Shown here piece by piece: positions 8,689 through 17,771 of a DNA stretch of 61,386 bases. Position numbers and translations under genes: made by a program. Below the pieces are notes generated by a model. It was not told where the DNA came from and searched no databases. It saw nothing but the letters and a program-made list of their open reading frames with translations. This DNA comes from Rahnella inusitata (GTDB lineage Bacteria > Pseudomonadota > Gammaproteobacteria > Enterobacterales > Enterobacteriaceae). Position 1 is the first letter of the stretch. Each line of letters starts with the position of its first letter. Location of the stretch: the NCBI RefSeq assembly GCF_003263515.1, contig NZ_JYDE01000005.1, positions 1 through 61,386 of the forward strand. The letters are read 5' to 3'.

Positions 8689-9650
8689 GCACGGAATATC
8701 TGATTGAAGTCGATGGGCTGAAAAAACACTTCCCGATCCGCGATGGCGTATTCGGGCAGGAAACCGGCCAGGTGCGCGCGGTGGATGGCGTCAGTTTTAA
8801 TATCCGCAAAGGCACCATTTTTGGCCTGGTGGGAGAGTCCGGCAGCGGCAAAACGACCGTCGGGCGCACGTTGCTTGGGCTGTATGACAAAACGGCAGGC
8901 AGCGTGAAATTTCGCGGGGAAGATCTGCACCGGCTAAAACCCAAACAGCTGAAAGCACTGCGGCCTAAAATTCAGCTGGTGTTTCAGGATCCCTACAGTT
9001 CGCTGAACCCGCGGATCCGTATCGGTGACGCCATTGGTGAAGCAATGCTGGAACACAAGTTGTGTACGCGCGCACAACTGCACGCCAAAGTATTGGAAGT
9101 CATGAAGATCTGCGGCCTCTCGCCGCTGCATTACAATCGCTTCCCCCACGAGTTTTCCGGCGGTCAGCGCCAGCGTATTGGCATCGCCCGCGCGCTAATC
9201 CTGCAACCGGAATTTATCATTGCCGATGAACCCATTTCTGCGCTGGATGTGTCGATTCAGGCGCAAATCATCAATCTGTTCTCGGATTTACGTGACGATC
9301 ACGGTGTGACGTTTCTGTTTATCTCCCACGATCTGGGCGTGGTTGAGCATCTTTGTGACGATGTGGCGGTGATGTATCTTGGTCAGCTGGTGGAAACTGC
9401 CAGTCGTGACGCACTGTTTCGCCAGCCTTTGCATCCCTACACGCAGGCGCTGCTGGCCGCGGTGCCGACCCTCGACCCTGACAGCGAACCGGTGGCGATG
9501 GTCAGCGGTGAAATTCCGGATCCCTCCAGACCTCCTGCCGGATGCCGTTTTCACACCCGCTGCCCGCTGGCAACCGAACGTTGCCGCGCGGAAATCCCGC
9601 TCTTGCGTGACGTGGAAAACGGCCATCGCGTGGCCTGTCATCTGGTCTGA
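8685..9650 (+). CDS. ABC transporter ATPase, DppF/OppF type
   Basis: 321-residue second ATPase of the same importer. It has Walker A GESGSGKT, Q-loop VFQDPYSSLNP, signature FSGGQRQRIGIARAL, Walker B IIADEPISALD, H-loop SHD, and the C-terminal oligo_HPY extension (HPYTQALLAAVP, then GCRFHTRCPLATERC). The pair with the preceding gene forms the heterodimeric motor. Last gene of the operon; it converges with the LysR gene after only 29 bases. Confidence 0.92.
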   Translation: MSTEYLIEVDGLKKHFPIRDGVFGQETGQVRAVDGVSFNIRKGTIFGLVGESGSGKTTVGRTLLGLYDKTAGSVKFRGEDLHRLKPKQLKALRPKIQLVFQDPYSSLNPRIRIGDAIGEAMLEHKLCTRAQLHAKVLEVMKICGLSPLHYNRFPHEFSGGQRQRIGIARALILQPEFIIADEPISALDVSIQAQIINLFSDLRDDHGVTFLFISHDLGVVEHLCDDVAVMYLGQLVETASRDALFRQPLHPYTQALLAAVPTLDPDSEPVAMVSGEIPDPSRPPAGCRFHTRCPLATERCRAEIPLLRDVENGHRVACHLV

Positions 9651-9679
9651 TTCACCTTACTTTTGCGCCGGTGAGGAGG

Positions 9680-10603
9680 TTATTCCTCCAATACCCGGCG
9701 GCTTTCCATCTGCATTTTCTTTCCGACGGCCTTAGTCACTTCGATCACTTTCTGCGTGGCGGGTGACAAAAATGCCCCTTCCAGCCACGTGATCCCCACG
9801 CGGCGTTCCATTACCAGCTGCTCGTTATCGATACGGATCAGACGCGAAATAAACTCTTCTTCCGCCAGAATATTTTCAGAGAGAAAACTCAGCAACCCGC
9901 TTTTGGCGATCAAACCGGGAACGGACGCCAGCGAGCTGATTTCTACTTTGACGTCCGGCGGCGGGCAATGGTTCTCGTAAAAGATCCCGTCCAGCCACTG
10001 GCGCATCGACACGGTTTTAGCCGGTAAGATCCAGCCGAAGCGGCTGAGGTCGCGCAACGAAGTGGGTTTGCCAGCCAGCGGATGGTCACTGGAGGCGCAG
10101 ACCACCACGCGGTCGGCGGTGACCGGAAGTTGTACGACCGGGCTTTCGTAATTCACCAGCGGGCCAATAATAATGTCTATCGCGTGGCGTTCCAGCAGAG
10201 TGAACAGCACGTCGTTCATGCCGATCTGAATTTCCAGCTTCATGTTCGGCACCTGCGACTGCAACATTTTGCAGATTTCTGGCAACAGGAACTGGGTTGA
10301 GGAACCTGAAATCCCCACGCGCACAATACCGCCTGCACCGCTGCTCAGTTCATTCATCACTTCCGTTATCTCATGATACGAACTTTGCAGCGCCAGACCA
10401 CGCTGATAAAGAATGCGACCCGCCTCGGTGAGCTCCAGCCCGCGACCTGCCCGTTTGAACAGTTTTATGCTGAGTTCTTTCTCCAGACGGGTGATAGATT
10501 TGGAAAGTGCAGGCTGAGTTATATTTAAATTTTGTGACGCAAGTCTCAAATTCATTATCTGCGCTGCTGTCACAAAGTAGTCCAGGTCTCTGTTATTTAT
10601 CAT
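9680..10603 (-). CDS. LysR-family transcriptional regulator
   Basis: 307-residue LysR protein. The N-terminal winged helix-turn-helix begins MINNRDLDYFVTAAQIMNL and includes the recognition part NITQPALSKSITRLEKELSIKLFKR (about residues 24-49). The substrate-binding domain follows (GIVRVGISGS, then ELISTL-like strands). The ATG at 10603 gives the normal LysR length and has AGGAAT six bases upstream; a long in-frame upstream extension is low-quality sequence and was rejected. It is divergent from the FAH-family hydrolase (160 bp between them), the usual arrangement for a LysR regulator and its target, so it most likely controls that gene. Confidence 0.92.
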   Translation of the reverse strand: MINNRDLDYFVTAAQIMNLRLASQNLNITQPALSKSITRLEKELSIKLFKRAGRGLELTEAGRILYQRGLALQSSYHEITEVMNELSSGAGGIVRVGISGSSTQFLLPEICKMLQSQVPNMKLEIQIGMNDVLFTLLERHAIDIIIGPLVNYESPVVQLPVTADRVVVCASSDHPLAGKPTSLRDLSRFGWILPAKTVSMRQWLDGIFYENHCPPPDVKVEISSLASVPGLIAKSGLLSFLSENILAEEEFISRLIRIDNEQLVMERRVGITWLEGAFLSPATQKVIEVTKAVGKKMQMESRRVLEE

Positions 10604-10762
10604 GTATTCCTGAAATTCATCGATTTGGTAATAAAATATAGTAGAAGGCATGAGAGGCAGGGTCAATAATCTCGCGATCTTCGGGGTCGCAGGCCTGGCG
10701 TGGCCGGTTATTGCGGCAGCGAATCCGCCTGTTTTAAGTAAAATAAGAATCTGAGTACATCT

Positions 10763-11635
10763 ATGAAAATTGTCAATTTCGTCATCAATAAAGAACACAC
10801 AAAAAGTTTTGGCATCCTTAACGCTGACGGCATCGTCGACGTGGGCCTTCACGCCGGGTGCCGGGATATTAACGAATTCATGGCGCATTACCCGCTCGAC
10901 TCACTGCAACGTTACGTCGCACTGTCTGCTGATCTTCAGTTGAACGACATAAGTTTTCTGCCGGTCATTGACCGTCCGGGTAAAATCTTTGGCGTGGGCA
11001 TGAACTACGCGGAAAAGCGTAAAGAATTTAACGAAACGAATCCGGCACCCACGTTGTTTATCCGCTTTGCGGATTCTCAGGTAGGGCATAACGGCACCGT
11101 GATTAAACCGGCATCAACGAATGAGTTTGATTACGAAGGCGAGCTGGCGATTGTTATCGGGCGCACAGGCCGCAACATTTCAGCGGAAGACGCGCCTGCC
11201 CATATCGCGGGCTACAGCTGCTATATGGATGGCTCGGTGCGTGACTGGCAGCATAAATGGTACACCGCCGGAAAAAACTGGCCGTCTACCGGGGCGTTTG
11301 GCCCGTGGCTGGTGACTGCGGATGAAGTGGGTGACCCGCAGAATCTGAAAATTAAAACCTGGCTGAATAACCGTCTGGTGCAGGACGACACTACCGCCAA
11401 CATGATCCACACCATTCCGCAGATCATCGCTTATATCAGCACGTTTACACAGCTTTCACCGGGGGATGTGATCATGACCGGTTCTCCGGGCGGCGTCGGT
11501 AAAACCCGCGTTCCTCCGCTGTTCCTGCATCAGGATGACGTCATCGAAGTGGAAATCGAAAACATTGGCCGTCTGACCAACCGTATTCAGGATTCGGCGC
11601 TGTCCGGGATCGTTCAGTCCCAGACAGCGGCCTGA
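10763..11635 (+). CDS. Fumarylacetoacetate hydrolase (FAH) family protein
   Basis: 290-residue enzyme of the FAH/2-oxo-hepta-3-ene-dioate fold, whose members hydrolyse C-C bonds, decarboxylate or hydrate 2-oxo acids using one Mg2+/Mn2+. The N-terminal cap runs to about residue 70; the catalytic domain starts at GKIFGVGMNYAEKRKEF. Metal ligands are visible in DYEGELAIVIG (E125, E127) and in YMDGSVRDWQ (D156), followed by GPW and the MTGSPGGVG loop. The substrate is unknown; aromatic or sugar-acid catabolism is typical. Divergent from the LysR gene and adjacent to the dipeptide-type ABC operon. Confidence 0.88.
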   Translation: MKIVNFVINKEHTKSFGILNADGIVDVGLHAGCRDINEFMAHYPLDSLQRYVALSADLQLNDISFLPVIDRPGKIFGVGMNYAEKRKEFNETNPAPTLFIRFADSQVGHNGTVIKPASTNEFDYEGELAIVIGRTGRNISAEDAPAHIAGYSCYMDGSVRDWQHKWYTAGKNWPSTGAFGPWLVTADEVGDPQNLKIKTWLNNRLVQDDTTANMIHTIPQIIAYISTFTQLSPGDVIMTGSPGGVGKTRVPPLFLHQDDVIEVEIENIGRLTNRIQDSALSGIVQSQTAA

Positions 11636-11640
11636 ACACA

Positions 11641-13044
11641 TCAACGTGTTTGATTAACCAGAGGCGCCGTCTGTTCGGTGCCTTTTCCTTTTACGACCAT
11701 CAGATATGTCAGCGTAAATGACAGCCCCAGAGACAGCGTCACGCCCATCAGAACATAGATAAAGTACGGGCCGATGTAGGCGGGCAGGCTGAAAATACTC
11801 GACAGAATATAGCCGTACAATCTCACTCCAAAGAAAGCGATGAACGCAGATGCCACCGAACTGCTGATTGTCGTCGCGATAAACGCTTTTTTGTAGCGCG
11901 TCAGTACGCCGAACAGCGCCGGTTCGGTGATCCCCAACAGCCCTGAAATCGCTGCCGACAGCACCACGGATTTCTGTTCGCGGGTTTTGACGTGGAAGTA
12001 AATCGCAAAGGTTGATCCGGCAATCGCCATGTTGGCCATAAACATCATCGGCATCAGCATGTCCCAGCCCTGATCGGTGAAGTTTTGCAGCGCGATCGGC
12101 GTCATGGCGTGATGCATCCCGGTGAGGATCGCCACCGGACGGATCGCCCCAACGATAAAGCCTGCAAACACCGCCGAGACGTCAAATAATCCCTGGATCC
12201 CGAACGCCAGCAGTTTACCGAGGTAAATCCCCGCCGGGCCGATGACCGTAAGCGAAACCAGCGCGGCGATAAACAACGTCAGGGTGGGTGTGAAAACGGT
12301 TTTCAGCACGTCCGGCATGATTTTATCCACCCAGCGGTGGATGTAACTCAGCGCCAGTACCGAGAAAATCACCGGGATCACGCTGGCCGAATAGTTGAAG
12401 ACCGAGACCGGCAGCACATCCATAAAATACAGCGCGGTCGGTGCGCCAGCGGTATGGCTGGCCAGCGCTTTCGCGGCGTCGATGAGCGTCGGATACATCA
12501 GGCATGCCGCCACGGCGGCTGCGAGGTATTCGTTGGTTTTGAAGATCCTGGCTGCGGAGACCGCCAGGAAAAAGGGCAGAAAGTAGAAAACACCGCTGGC
12601 GATCAAATCAATGATCATCACCGTTTCGCTTTTTCCCGAGATAATTTTCAGCGCAATCAGTCCGGCAAGTAACCCTTTGATCATCCCCGCACCTGCGATG
12701 GCCGGAACGATCGGCCCGAACACGCCGGAGACTGTGTCCATGAACAGCGAGACCAGGCTTTTGCGTCCTTTTGTGGAAACATTTCCTGTTGCCCCGGCGA
12801 CCGGTTCCAGCTGTGACACAATAGCTTCGTACCACACATTAACCTTTGGCCCGATGATGATCTGAACCTGATCGCTCTGGCTTTGCGCACCTAAAACGCC
12901 CGGCAGATTTTTAATCTCTTCCCACGCGACTTTATTTTCATCCACTAAATCAAAACGCAGACGCGTCATGCAATGCCAGACTTTATTTATATTTTCTGCA
13001 CCGCCAACCAGTTTAATTACTGACTGCATTGTTTCTGTATTCAC
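11641..13044 (-). CDS. PTS transporter, fused EIIB-EIIC (glucose/sucrose superfamily)
   Basis: 467-residue phosphotransferase permease. The N-terminal IIB domain (about residues 1-80) has the phosphorylation cysteine C25 in the context WHCMTRLRF. The IIC domain (about 105-455) has around ten membrane helices and the motif ILTGMHHAMTPI. No IIA domain is attached, so it must borrow one (Crr-type IIA-Glc), as sucrose, trehalose and N-acetylmuramate permeases do. The start is GTG at 13044 with GGAG seven bases upstream. The sugar is not predictable. It is divergent from the dehydratase gene below and probably under the neighbouring GntR regulator. Confidence 0.88.
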   Translation of the reverse strand: MNTETMQSVIKLVGGAENINKVWHCMTRLRFDLVDENKVAWEEIKNLPGVLGAQSQSDQVQIIIGPKVNVWYEAIVSQLEPVAGATGNVSTKGRKSLVSLFMDTVSGVFGPIVPAIAGAGMIKGLLAGLIALKIISGKSETVMIIDLIASGVFYFLPFFLAVSAARIFKTNEYLAAAVAACLMYPTLIDAAKALASHTAGAPTALYFMDVLPVSVFNYSASVIPVIFSVLALSYIHRWVDKIMPDVLKTVFTPTLTLFIAALVSLTVIGPAGIYLGKLLAFGIQGLFDVSAVFAGFIVGAIRPVAILTGMHHAMTPIALQNFTDQGWDMLMPMMFMANMAIAGSTFAIYFHVKTREQKSVVLSAAISGLLGITEPALFGVLTRYKKAFIATTISSSVASAFIAFFGVRLYGYILSSIFSLPAYIGPYFIYVLMGVTLSLGLSFTLTYLMVVKGKGTEQTAPLVNQTR

Positions 13045-13357
13045 CCTGGAACTCCGCGACGAAAGGTTTTGTCAGATGGGAATGAAGTGTAATGACGCAC
13101 GTTTTTAAAAACAAACCAATAAAACCGGATCTTCATCACATAACTGCATTGCAAAGCCAGCTTATCAGCGGTAAAAGCAAAATTGGTACGGTTTTAAGGG
13201 GCTATTCGAGGTGCTTTCAGACCAAAATAAAATCATCAATTTAAGGTTTACAAGCGGGGCGAAAATACGTTGAAATAACCTCAATACGAATATTCCTTTG
13301 CCATTTTATTCTGCTGGCAAGTCAGACTTTCATTATGAATAGTATTAAGGATTTCTC
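13045..13357. other. Divergent promoter region between PTS and dehydratase genes
   Basis: 313 bases without a gene. AT-rich, with related A-tract elements AACCAATAAAACCGG (about 13113-13127) and TTGGTACGGTTTTAA (about 13184-13198, partly inverted). These could be binding sites of the local GntR regulator. No clear CRP site was found. Confidence 0.4.
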
Positions 13358-14557
13358 ATGCAGCCTGTGCTGATTACGAATATTGAATGCCAGATTACCC
13401 GCCCGGATCGCCATAATTTAGTGGTAGTGAGAATTGAAACCGACGGCGGCGTTTTCGGGCTGGGCTGTGCGACGTTCCAGCAACGTCCGCTGGCGGTCAA
13501 ACTGATGGTGGATGAATACCTGAAACCGTTGCTCGTTGGCCGCGATGCTAATCATATCGAAGATTTGTGGCAGATGATGATGGTCAACGCTTACTGGCGC
13601 AACGGGCCGGTGATTAACAATGCTATCGCAGGCGTTGATATGGCGCTGTGGGATATTAAAGGCAAACTGGCGAATATGCCGCTGTACCATCTGTTTGGGG
13701 GGAAATCGAAAGATGCGGTGACCGCGTACAGCCACGCCGCCGGGGAAACGCTGGAAGAACTCTACGTGAAAGTGGACAGTCTTCTGGCCGAAGGTTACCG
13801 CCATATCCGCTGCCAGCTGGGCTTTTACGGCGGTAATGCGCGTGATTTCCACAGCACGCGTGAACCGTCGGCAGGCGCGTATTACGATCAGGATCAGTAC
13901 ACAGATAACACGCTGGCGATGTTCAAAGCACTGCGTGAGAAATACGGCAATCAGTTCCATATTTTGCACGACGTTCACGAACGTTTGTTCCCGCAGCAGG
14001 CGGTGCAGTTCGCCAAAGCCGTCGAGCAATATCGCCCTTACTTTATCGAAGATATCCTGCCGCCGGATCAAAACGAATGGCTGGCGCAGATCCGCAACCA
14101 GACCGCTGTTCCGCTGGCGACCGGCGAGCTGTTTAACAATCCCGCCGAATGGAAAGATCTGATTATCAACCGCCGGATCGATTTCATTCGCTGCCACGTT
14201 TCACAAATCGGCGGCATCACCCCTGCGTTGAAACTGGCGCATTTCTGTCAGAGCTTCGGCGTACGGCTGGCATGGCATTGCCCGCCGGATATGACGCCCA
14301 TCGGCGCTGCGGTGAATACGCATCTGAATATCCATCTGCATAACGCTGCGATCCAGGAGTTTGTGGCCTATCCGGCGAATACGCAGCGGGTTTTCCCCGG
14401 CGCCCAGGCACCTGAGAACGGCTACTTTTATCCGAGTGAAGAGGTGGGGATCGGTGTGGGATTTGACCAGCTTGCGGCGGATGAGTTTCCGGTGGTGTAT
14501 CGCCCGCATGAATGGACGCAAAGCCGCCTGCCGAACGGCGTGATCCATACACCTTAG
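13358..14557 (+). CDS. RspA/ManD-type acid-sugar dehydratase (enolase superfamily)
   Basis: 399-residue mandelate-racemase/muconate-lactonising-group protein of the mannonate dehydratase (ManD/RspA) subgroup, which dehydrates sugar acids such as D-mannonate or D-gluconate to 2-keto-3-deoxy acids. Metal ligands are D205 (in HDVHER, with the expected H207 two residues on), E231 (EDILPP) and E257 (GELF); H307 (WHCPPD) also matches. Spacing equals that of characterised ManD enzymes. Many members of this subgroup are very weak or non-dehydratase enzymes, so the substrate is open. AAGGA precedes the ATG. The stop overlaps the convergent GntR gene. Confidence 0.88.
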   Translation: MQPVLITNIECQITRPDRHNLVVVRIETDGGVFGLGCATFQQRPLAVKLMVDEYLKPLLVGRDANHIEDLWQMMMVNAYWRNGPVINNAIAGVDMALWDIKGKLANMPLYHLFGGKSKDAVTAYSHAAGETLEELYVKVDSLLAEGYRHIRCQLGFYGGNARDFHSTREPSAGAYYDQDQYTDNTLAMFKALREKYGNQFHILHDVHERLFPQQAVQFAKAVEQYRPYFIEDILPPDQNEWLAQIRNQTAVPLATGELFNNPAEWKDLIINRRIDFIRCHVSQIGGITPALKLAHFCQSFGVRLAWHCPPDMTPIGAAVNTHLNIHLHNAAIQEFVAYPANTQRVFPGAQAPENGYFYPSEEVGIGVGFDQLAADEFPVVYRPHEWTQSRLPNGVIHTP

Positions 14558-15264
14558 GTCTGGCGGAAGGCCAGATTGTCCTGATTAAACGGGATGACGT
14601 AGGTACAGGAATAATCGATATCCACGATATCGCTTAACGCATATACCCGGCCGCCCTGTAAAATGCCTCTGTTGGTAATGTGCATGGCGGCGATGCCTTT
14701 TTTGCAACCGAGCGTTTGCGCCTGCTCTTTACTGACCGTCACCGCCTGATAGCGGGTGAGGGAATGCGAAATCGCATAGCCTTTGCTCAGTATGTATTGC
14801 TGGATCGAATGCTCGATGGTTGTCTGATTCAGATCGGCAAAACCCTCTGCAGGCATGCGTGAGTATTCTATCTGCACATTGCGCTGATTAATGCGGCGCA
14901 GGCGGGTGAATGCCCAGATAAAATCGTCGCGGGTTAATCCGAAAACCTGCTGTTCTTCTTTGTCAGGCCGCCGCTTGTGCAGCTCGAGCATTTTGAAACT
15001 GATGTCGGTGAATTTCTTCTCAGTGATCGAGTTGTACACCAGCGGATTACTGCTGACGCCCGGATTAATGTAAATCCCCGAGCCCTGAACGATCCGCACT
15101 GCCCCGATACTCACCATTTTTTCCAGCGCCTTACGCACTGTGAAACGCGAAACCCCGTACTCCTCCGCCAGCTGGCGCTCCGGCGGCAACTTTTCAGGGA
15201 GTGATCCGCTGTGCTGATAAATCTTGCTCAGCAGATCCTGAGCGATAAATTCACTTTTTTTCAT
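14554..15264 (-). CDS. GntR-family regulator with UTRA ligand-binding domain
   Basis: 236-residue regulator. The winged helix-turn-helix covers about residues 1-70 ([25 protein letters not shown], then VQGSGIYI), followed by a UTRA effector domain (about 90-230; [12 protein letters not shown], then the strand with [24 protein letters not shown]). UTRA domains sense sugar phosphates or other small metabolites. The ATG at 15264 is preferred over an upstream in-frame ATG because it has AGAAG upstream and gives a standard length. It probably represses the PTS/dehydratase pair and is induced by their metabolite. Confidence 0.9.
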   Translation of the reverse strand: MKKSEFIAQDLLSKIYQHSGSLPEKLPPERQLAEEYGVSRFTVRKALEKMVSIGAVRIVQGSGIYINPGVSSNPLVYNSITEKKFTDISFKMLELHKRRPDKEEQQVFGLTRDDFIWAFTRLRRINQRNVQIEYSRMPAEGFADLNQTTIEHSIQQYILSKGYAISHSLTRYQAVTVSKEQAQTLGCKKGIAAMHITNRGILQGGRVYALSDIVDIDYSCTYVIPFNQDNLAFRQT

Positions 15265-15393
15265 CGGCGCTTCTGTGAGAACGGGTAAAAAGGGTATTTG
15301 AACATGGGGCAGCGGGGAGGGCAAATTGTGGTGTTATCCCTTTTAGGGATGAAGAGCATCATCAATCCTCTTATTCATTGCTTTACTACAGCT

Positions 15394-15414
15394 GTTCAGT
15401 GAGTCACGCTGAAC
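15394..15414. promoter_or_regulatory. Inverted repeat GTTCAG/CTGAAC upstream of mesX
   Basis: Six-base perfect arms (15394-15399 and 15409-15414) with a nine-base spacer lie between the GntR gene and the MetR box. It could be a second regulator site or part of the GntR promoter. Only the symmetry is seen. Confidence 0.35.
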
Positions 15415-15450
15415 ATCTCCCTGCCGCCATCCTGATCCTATACCCGATCA

Positions 15451-15463
15451 TGAATATCGTTCA
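15451..15463 (+). promoter_or_regulatory. MetR box upstream of mesXD
   Basis: TGAATATCGTTCA fits the MetR consensus TGAANNTNNTTCA exactly, inside a slightly longer palindrome CATGAA-N5-TTCATG (15449-15465). It lies about 170 bp before the methionine synthase accessory gene. MetR is a homocysteine-responsive LysR activator of metE and metH. The remaining bases before mesX contain a candidate TTGTAC promoter element near 15517 and weak MetJ-like half-sites (AGAAGTCG, GGAAGTCA at about 15613-15628). Confidence 0.65.
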
Positions 15464-15635
15464 TGTTCAGTGAAATTAAATCACTTTTCCTCAATCAACG
15501 ACTCAGGCATAAATTGTACATCGCTGTTAACCTAATAAAACATGAAGACTGCTAAAAAACCAAAAAAACGGGGAAGCCCTGAAAAGCAACCAATAAAATC
15601 AGGTTTTATATCAGAAGTCGGGAAGTCAAATTACA

Positions 15636-16619
15636 ATGAATAAAGAATTTACTTTTACTCTTAAGAGCATTCGTTTCGACGAAAATTATAACCCCTCGGA
15701 AAGTACGCGTATTACAACCAACTTTGCCAATTTGGCAAGGGGTGAGAAACGCCAGGAAAACTTGCGCAACACTCTGGTGATGATTGATAACCGTTTCAAT
15801 TCCCTGGCACATTGGGATAACCCGAAAGGTGACCGTTATTCAGTCGAACTTGAAATCATTACGGTTCAGTTGAATATTCACATTGAAGGAAAGGCTGATT
15901 CCTTCCCGGTGATTGAAATACTGAAAACCAATATCGTTGATAAACAAACCAGCGAACGCTTTGAAGGCATTGTGGGGAATAATTTTTCCTCTTATGTGCG
16001 AGATTTTGACTTTAGCGTATTACTGCCTGAGCACAATAAAAAGCAAACTGAATTTAGCCTTCCTGACAATTTTGGCGAATTCCACGGCAATATATTTAAA
16101 TGCTTCCTTAACTCAGATGTTTATAAAGACAACTTTAATAAAACACCGGTCATTTGTCTGAGTGTTTCAAGTAAAAACACCTATTACCGTACGGGTAATG
16201 AACATCCGGTATTGGGCATCGAATATCAGCAGGATGAACTTTCTCTGACGGATGAATATTTCTCAAAAATGGGATTGCGTGCGCGTTATTTCATGCCTAA
16301 AAACAGTGTTGCGCCTTTGGCCTTCTATTTTTCTGGCGACTTACTCAGTGATTACACGAATCTTGAGCTGGTCAGTACCATCAGCACGATGGAAACTTTC
16401 CAAAAGATTTACCGACCTGAGATTTACAATGCGAATTCAGCGGCAGGAAAAGAGTATCAGCCAAGCTTAAATTTCCAGGATTATTCTTTAACGCGAATTG
16501 TTTATGATCGAGAGGAACGTAGCCAGTTAGCTATTGAGCAGGGGAAGTTTACTGAGGAAAACTTCATCAAACCCTACCAACGTGTTCTTGAACAATGGAC
16601 TGCTGCTTCCGTTCTTTGA
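15636..16619 (+). CDS. mesX: DUF1852 protein MesX, partner of methionine synthase MesD
   Basis: 327-residue protein of the DUF1852 family, recognised from its N-terminus (FTLKSIRFDENYNPSEST, then RGEKRQENLRNTLVMIDNRFN) and from its position directly before a folate-domain-free methionine synthase. In aerobic bacteria this family is required, together with oxygen, for methionine synthesis by MesD without methyl-folate or cobalamin; its biochemical role is not settled, and an oxygenase supplying the methyl group has been suggested. Soluble, no signal peptide. It is 27 bp upstream of mesD, so it is co-transcribed, and a MetR box lies upstream. Confidence 0.85.
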   Translation: MNKEFTFTLKSIRFDENYNPSESTRITTNFANLARGEKRQENLRNTLVMIDNRFNSLAHWDNPKGDRYSVELEIITVQLNIHIEGKADSFPVIEILKTNIVDKQTSERFEGIVGNNFSSYVRDFDFSVLLPEHNKKQTEFSLPDNFGEFHGNIFKCFLNSDVYKDNFNKTPVICLSVSSKNTYYRTGNEHPVLGIEYQQDELSLTDEYFSKMGLRARYFMPKNSVAPLAFYFSGDLLSDYTNLELVSTISTMETFQKIYRPEIYNANSAAGKEYQPSLNFQDYSLTRIVYDREERSQLAIEQGKFTEENFIKPYQRVLEQWTAASVL

Positions 16620-16646
16620 TTAACCAAAATTACAAGGTCATCTATT

Positions 16647-17678
16647 ATGAAAAAGTTATTACCTACGTCAACTGCTGGCAGCTTACCTAAGCCTTCCTGG
16701 CTTGCGCAACCTGAAGTACTTTGGTCACCTTGGAAATTGCAAGATCAGGAATTAATTGACGGCAAAAAAGATGCCCTGCGTTTGTGCCTGGAAGATCAAC
16801 AACAAGCTGGTATTGATATTGTCAGTGATGGCGAGCAAACGCGTCAGCATTTTGTCACAACGTTTATTGAGAATCTCAACGGCGTTGATTTTGAGAAGCG
16901 TGAGACGGTTAAAATTCGTAATCGTTATGAAGCCAGTGTACCGACAGTCATTGGCCCGGTAAGTCGCCAAAAATCCGTTTTTGTTGAAGATGCCAAATTT
17001 TTACGCCAGCAAACAGATCAACCTATTAAATGGGCTCTGCCAGGGCCGATGACGATGATTGATACGCTGTATGATAACCATTATAAAAGCCGCGAAAAGC
17101 TTGCGTGGGAATTCGCTAAAATTCTCAACGAAGAAGCCAAAGAATTAGAGGCCGTGGGTGTCGATATTATTCAGTTCGATGAGCCCGCATTTAATGTTTT
17201 CTTTGATGAGGTGAATGATTGGGGAATTGCCACGTTAGAGAGAGCCATCGAAGGGCTTAAATGTGAAACTGCGGTACACATTTGCTACGGCTATGGCATC
17301 AAAGCCAATACAGATTGGAAAAAAACGCTCGGGACAGAGTGGAGACAATACGAAGAGATTTTTCCAAAACTGCAAAAATCTAATATCGATATTATTTCAC
17401 TGGAATGCCAAAACTCTCATGTTCCGATAGAGCTTCTGGAACTTATTCGCGGGAAAAAGGTGATGGTTGGCGCCATTGACGTGGCGACGAATACCATTGA
17501 GACCCCGGAAGAAGTCGCGGCGACGCTTCGAAAAGCCCTGCAGTTTGTAGACGCCGACAAGCTCTATCCTTGCACCAACTGCGGTATGATCCCATTACCT
17601 CGTTCAGTTGCAAGAGGTAAGCTCGATGCGTTAAGTGCAGGGGCAGAAATCGTGCGAAAAGAACTCCTGGCAAAATAA
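16647..17678 (+). CDS. mesD: Core methionine synthase MesD (folate-independent, MetE C-terminal type)
   Basis: 343-residue homocysteine methyltransferase equivalent to only the catalytic C-terminal half of MetE; the N-terminal folate-binding barrel is absent. It begins with PTSTAGSLPKPSWL, has the substrate region DGEQTRQHF, and has the zinc ligands in MetE spacing: H211 and C213 (VHICYGYG), E253 (SLECQNSH) and C309 or C312 (YPCTNCGM). FDEP (D178, E179) is also typical of the fold. Pairing with DUF1852 assigns it to the MesD family, which works only in aerobic bacteria. AAGG precedes the ATG at a normal distance. Confidence 0.87.
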   Translation: MKKLLPTSTAGSLPKPSWLAQPEVLWSPWKLQDQELIDGKKDALRLCLEDQQQAGIDIVSDGEQTRQHFVTTFIENLNGVDFEKRETVKIRNRYEASVPTVIGPVSRQKSVFVEDAKFLRQQTDQPIKWALPGPMTMIDTLYDNHYKSREKLAWEFAKILNEEAKELEAVGVDIIQFDEPAFNVFFDEVNDWGIATLERAIEGLKCETAVHICYGYGIKANTDWKKTLGTEWRQYEEIFPKLQKSNIDIISLECQNSHVPIELLELIRGKKVMVGAIDVATNTIETPEEVAATLRKALQFVDADKLYPCTNCGMIPLPRSVARGKLDALSAGAEIVRKELLAK

Positions 17679-17771
17679 CTTCGCCAAATAAAGAGTTCAC
17701 TAAACGAGCGTTCTGTCCGGGTTGAGCGACCAGACCGGTCGCCAACTATCGCCGGTTGAGCGATGAAAGAT

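Noticed and set aside
9675-9689. Small GGAGG/CCTCC hairpin at the end of the LysR gene
   Set aside because: Only a 5-bp stem, no T-run and partly coding; not distinguishable from chance.
10604-10888. Upstream extension of the LysR gene
   Set aside because: It would add 95 residues before a canonical LysR N-terminus and run through the divergent promoter into the FAH gene.
13418-14197. Long reverse-strand open frame of 259 codons inside the dehydratase gene
   Set aside because: It is antisense to a clear enolase-superfamily enzyme, has no recognisable domain and is rich in His/Arg/Gln as expected for a shadow frame.
15613-15628. Tandem MetJ boxes before mesX
   Set aside because: The two octamers match AGACGTCT at only 6 and 5 of 8 positions; mentioned with the MetR box but not called as a feature.
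17726-17742. Inverted repeat GCGACC/GGTCGC between mesD and the dioxygenase-like gene
   Set aside because: It has no T-tract on the forward side; too weak to call as a terminator, though it may contribute to one.
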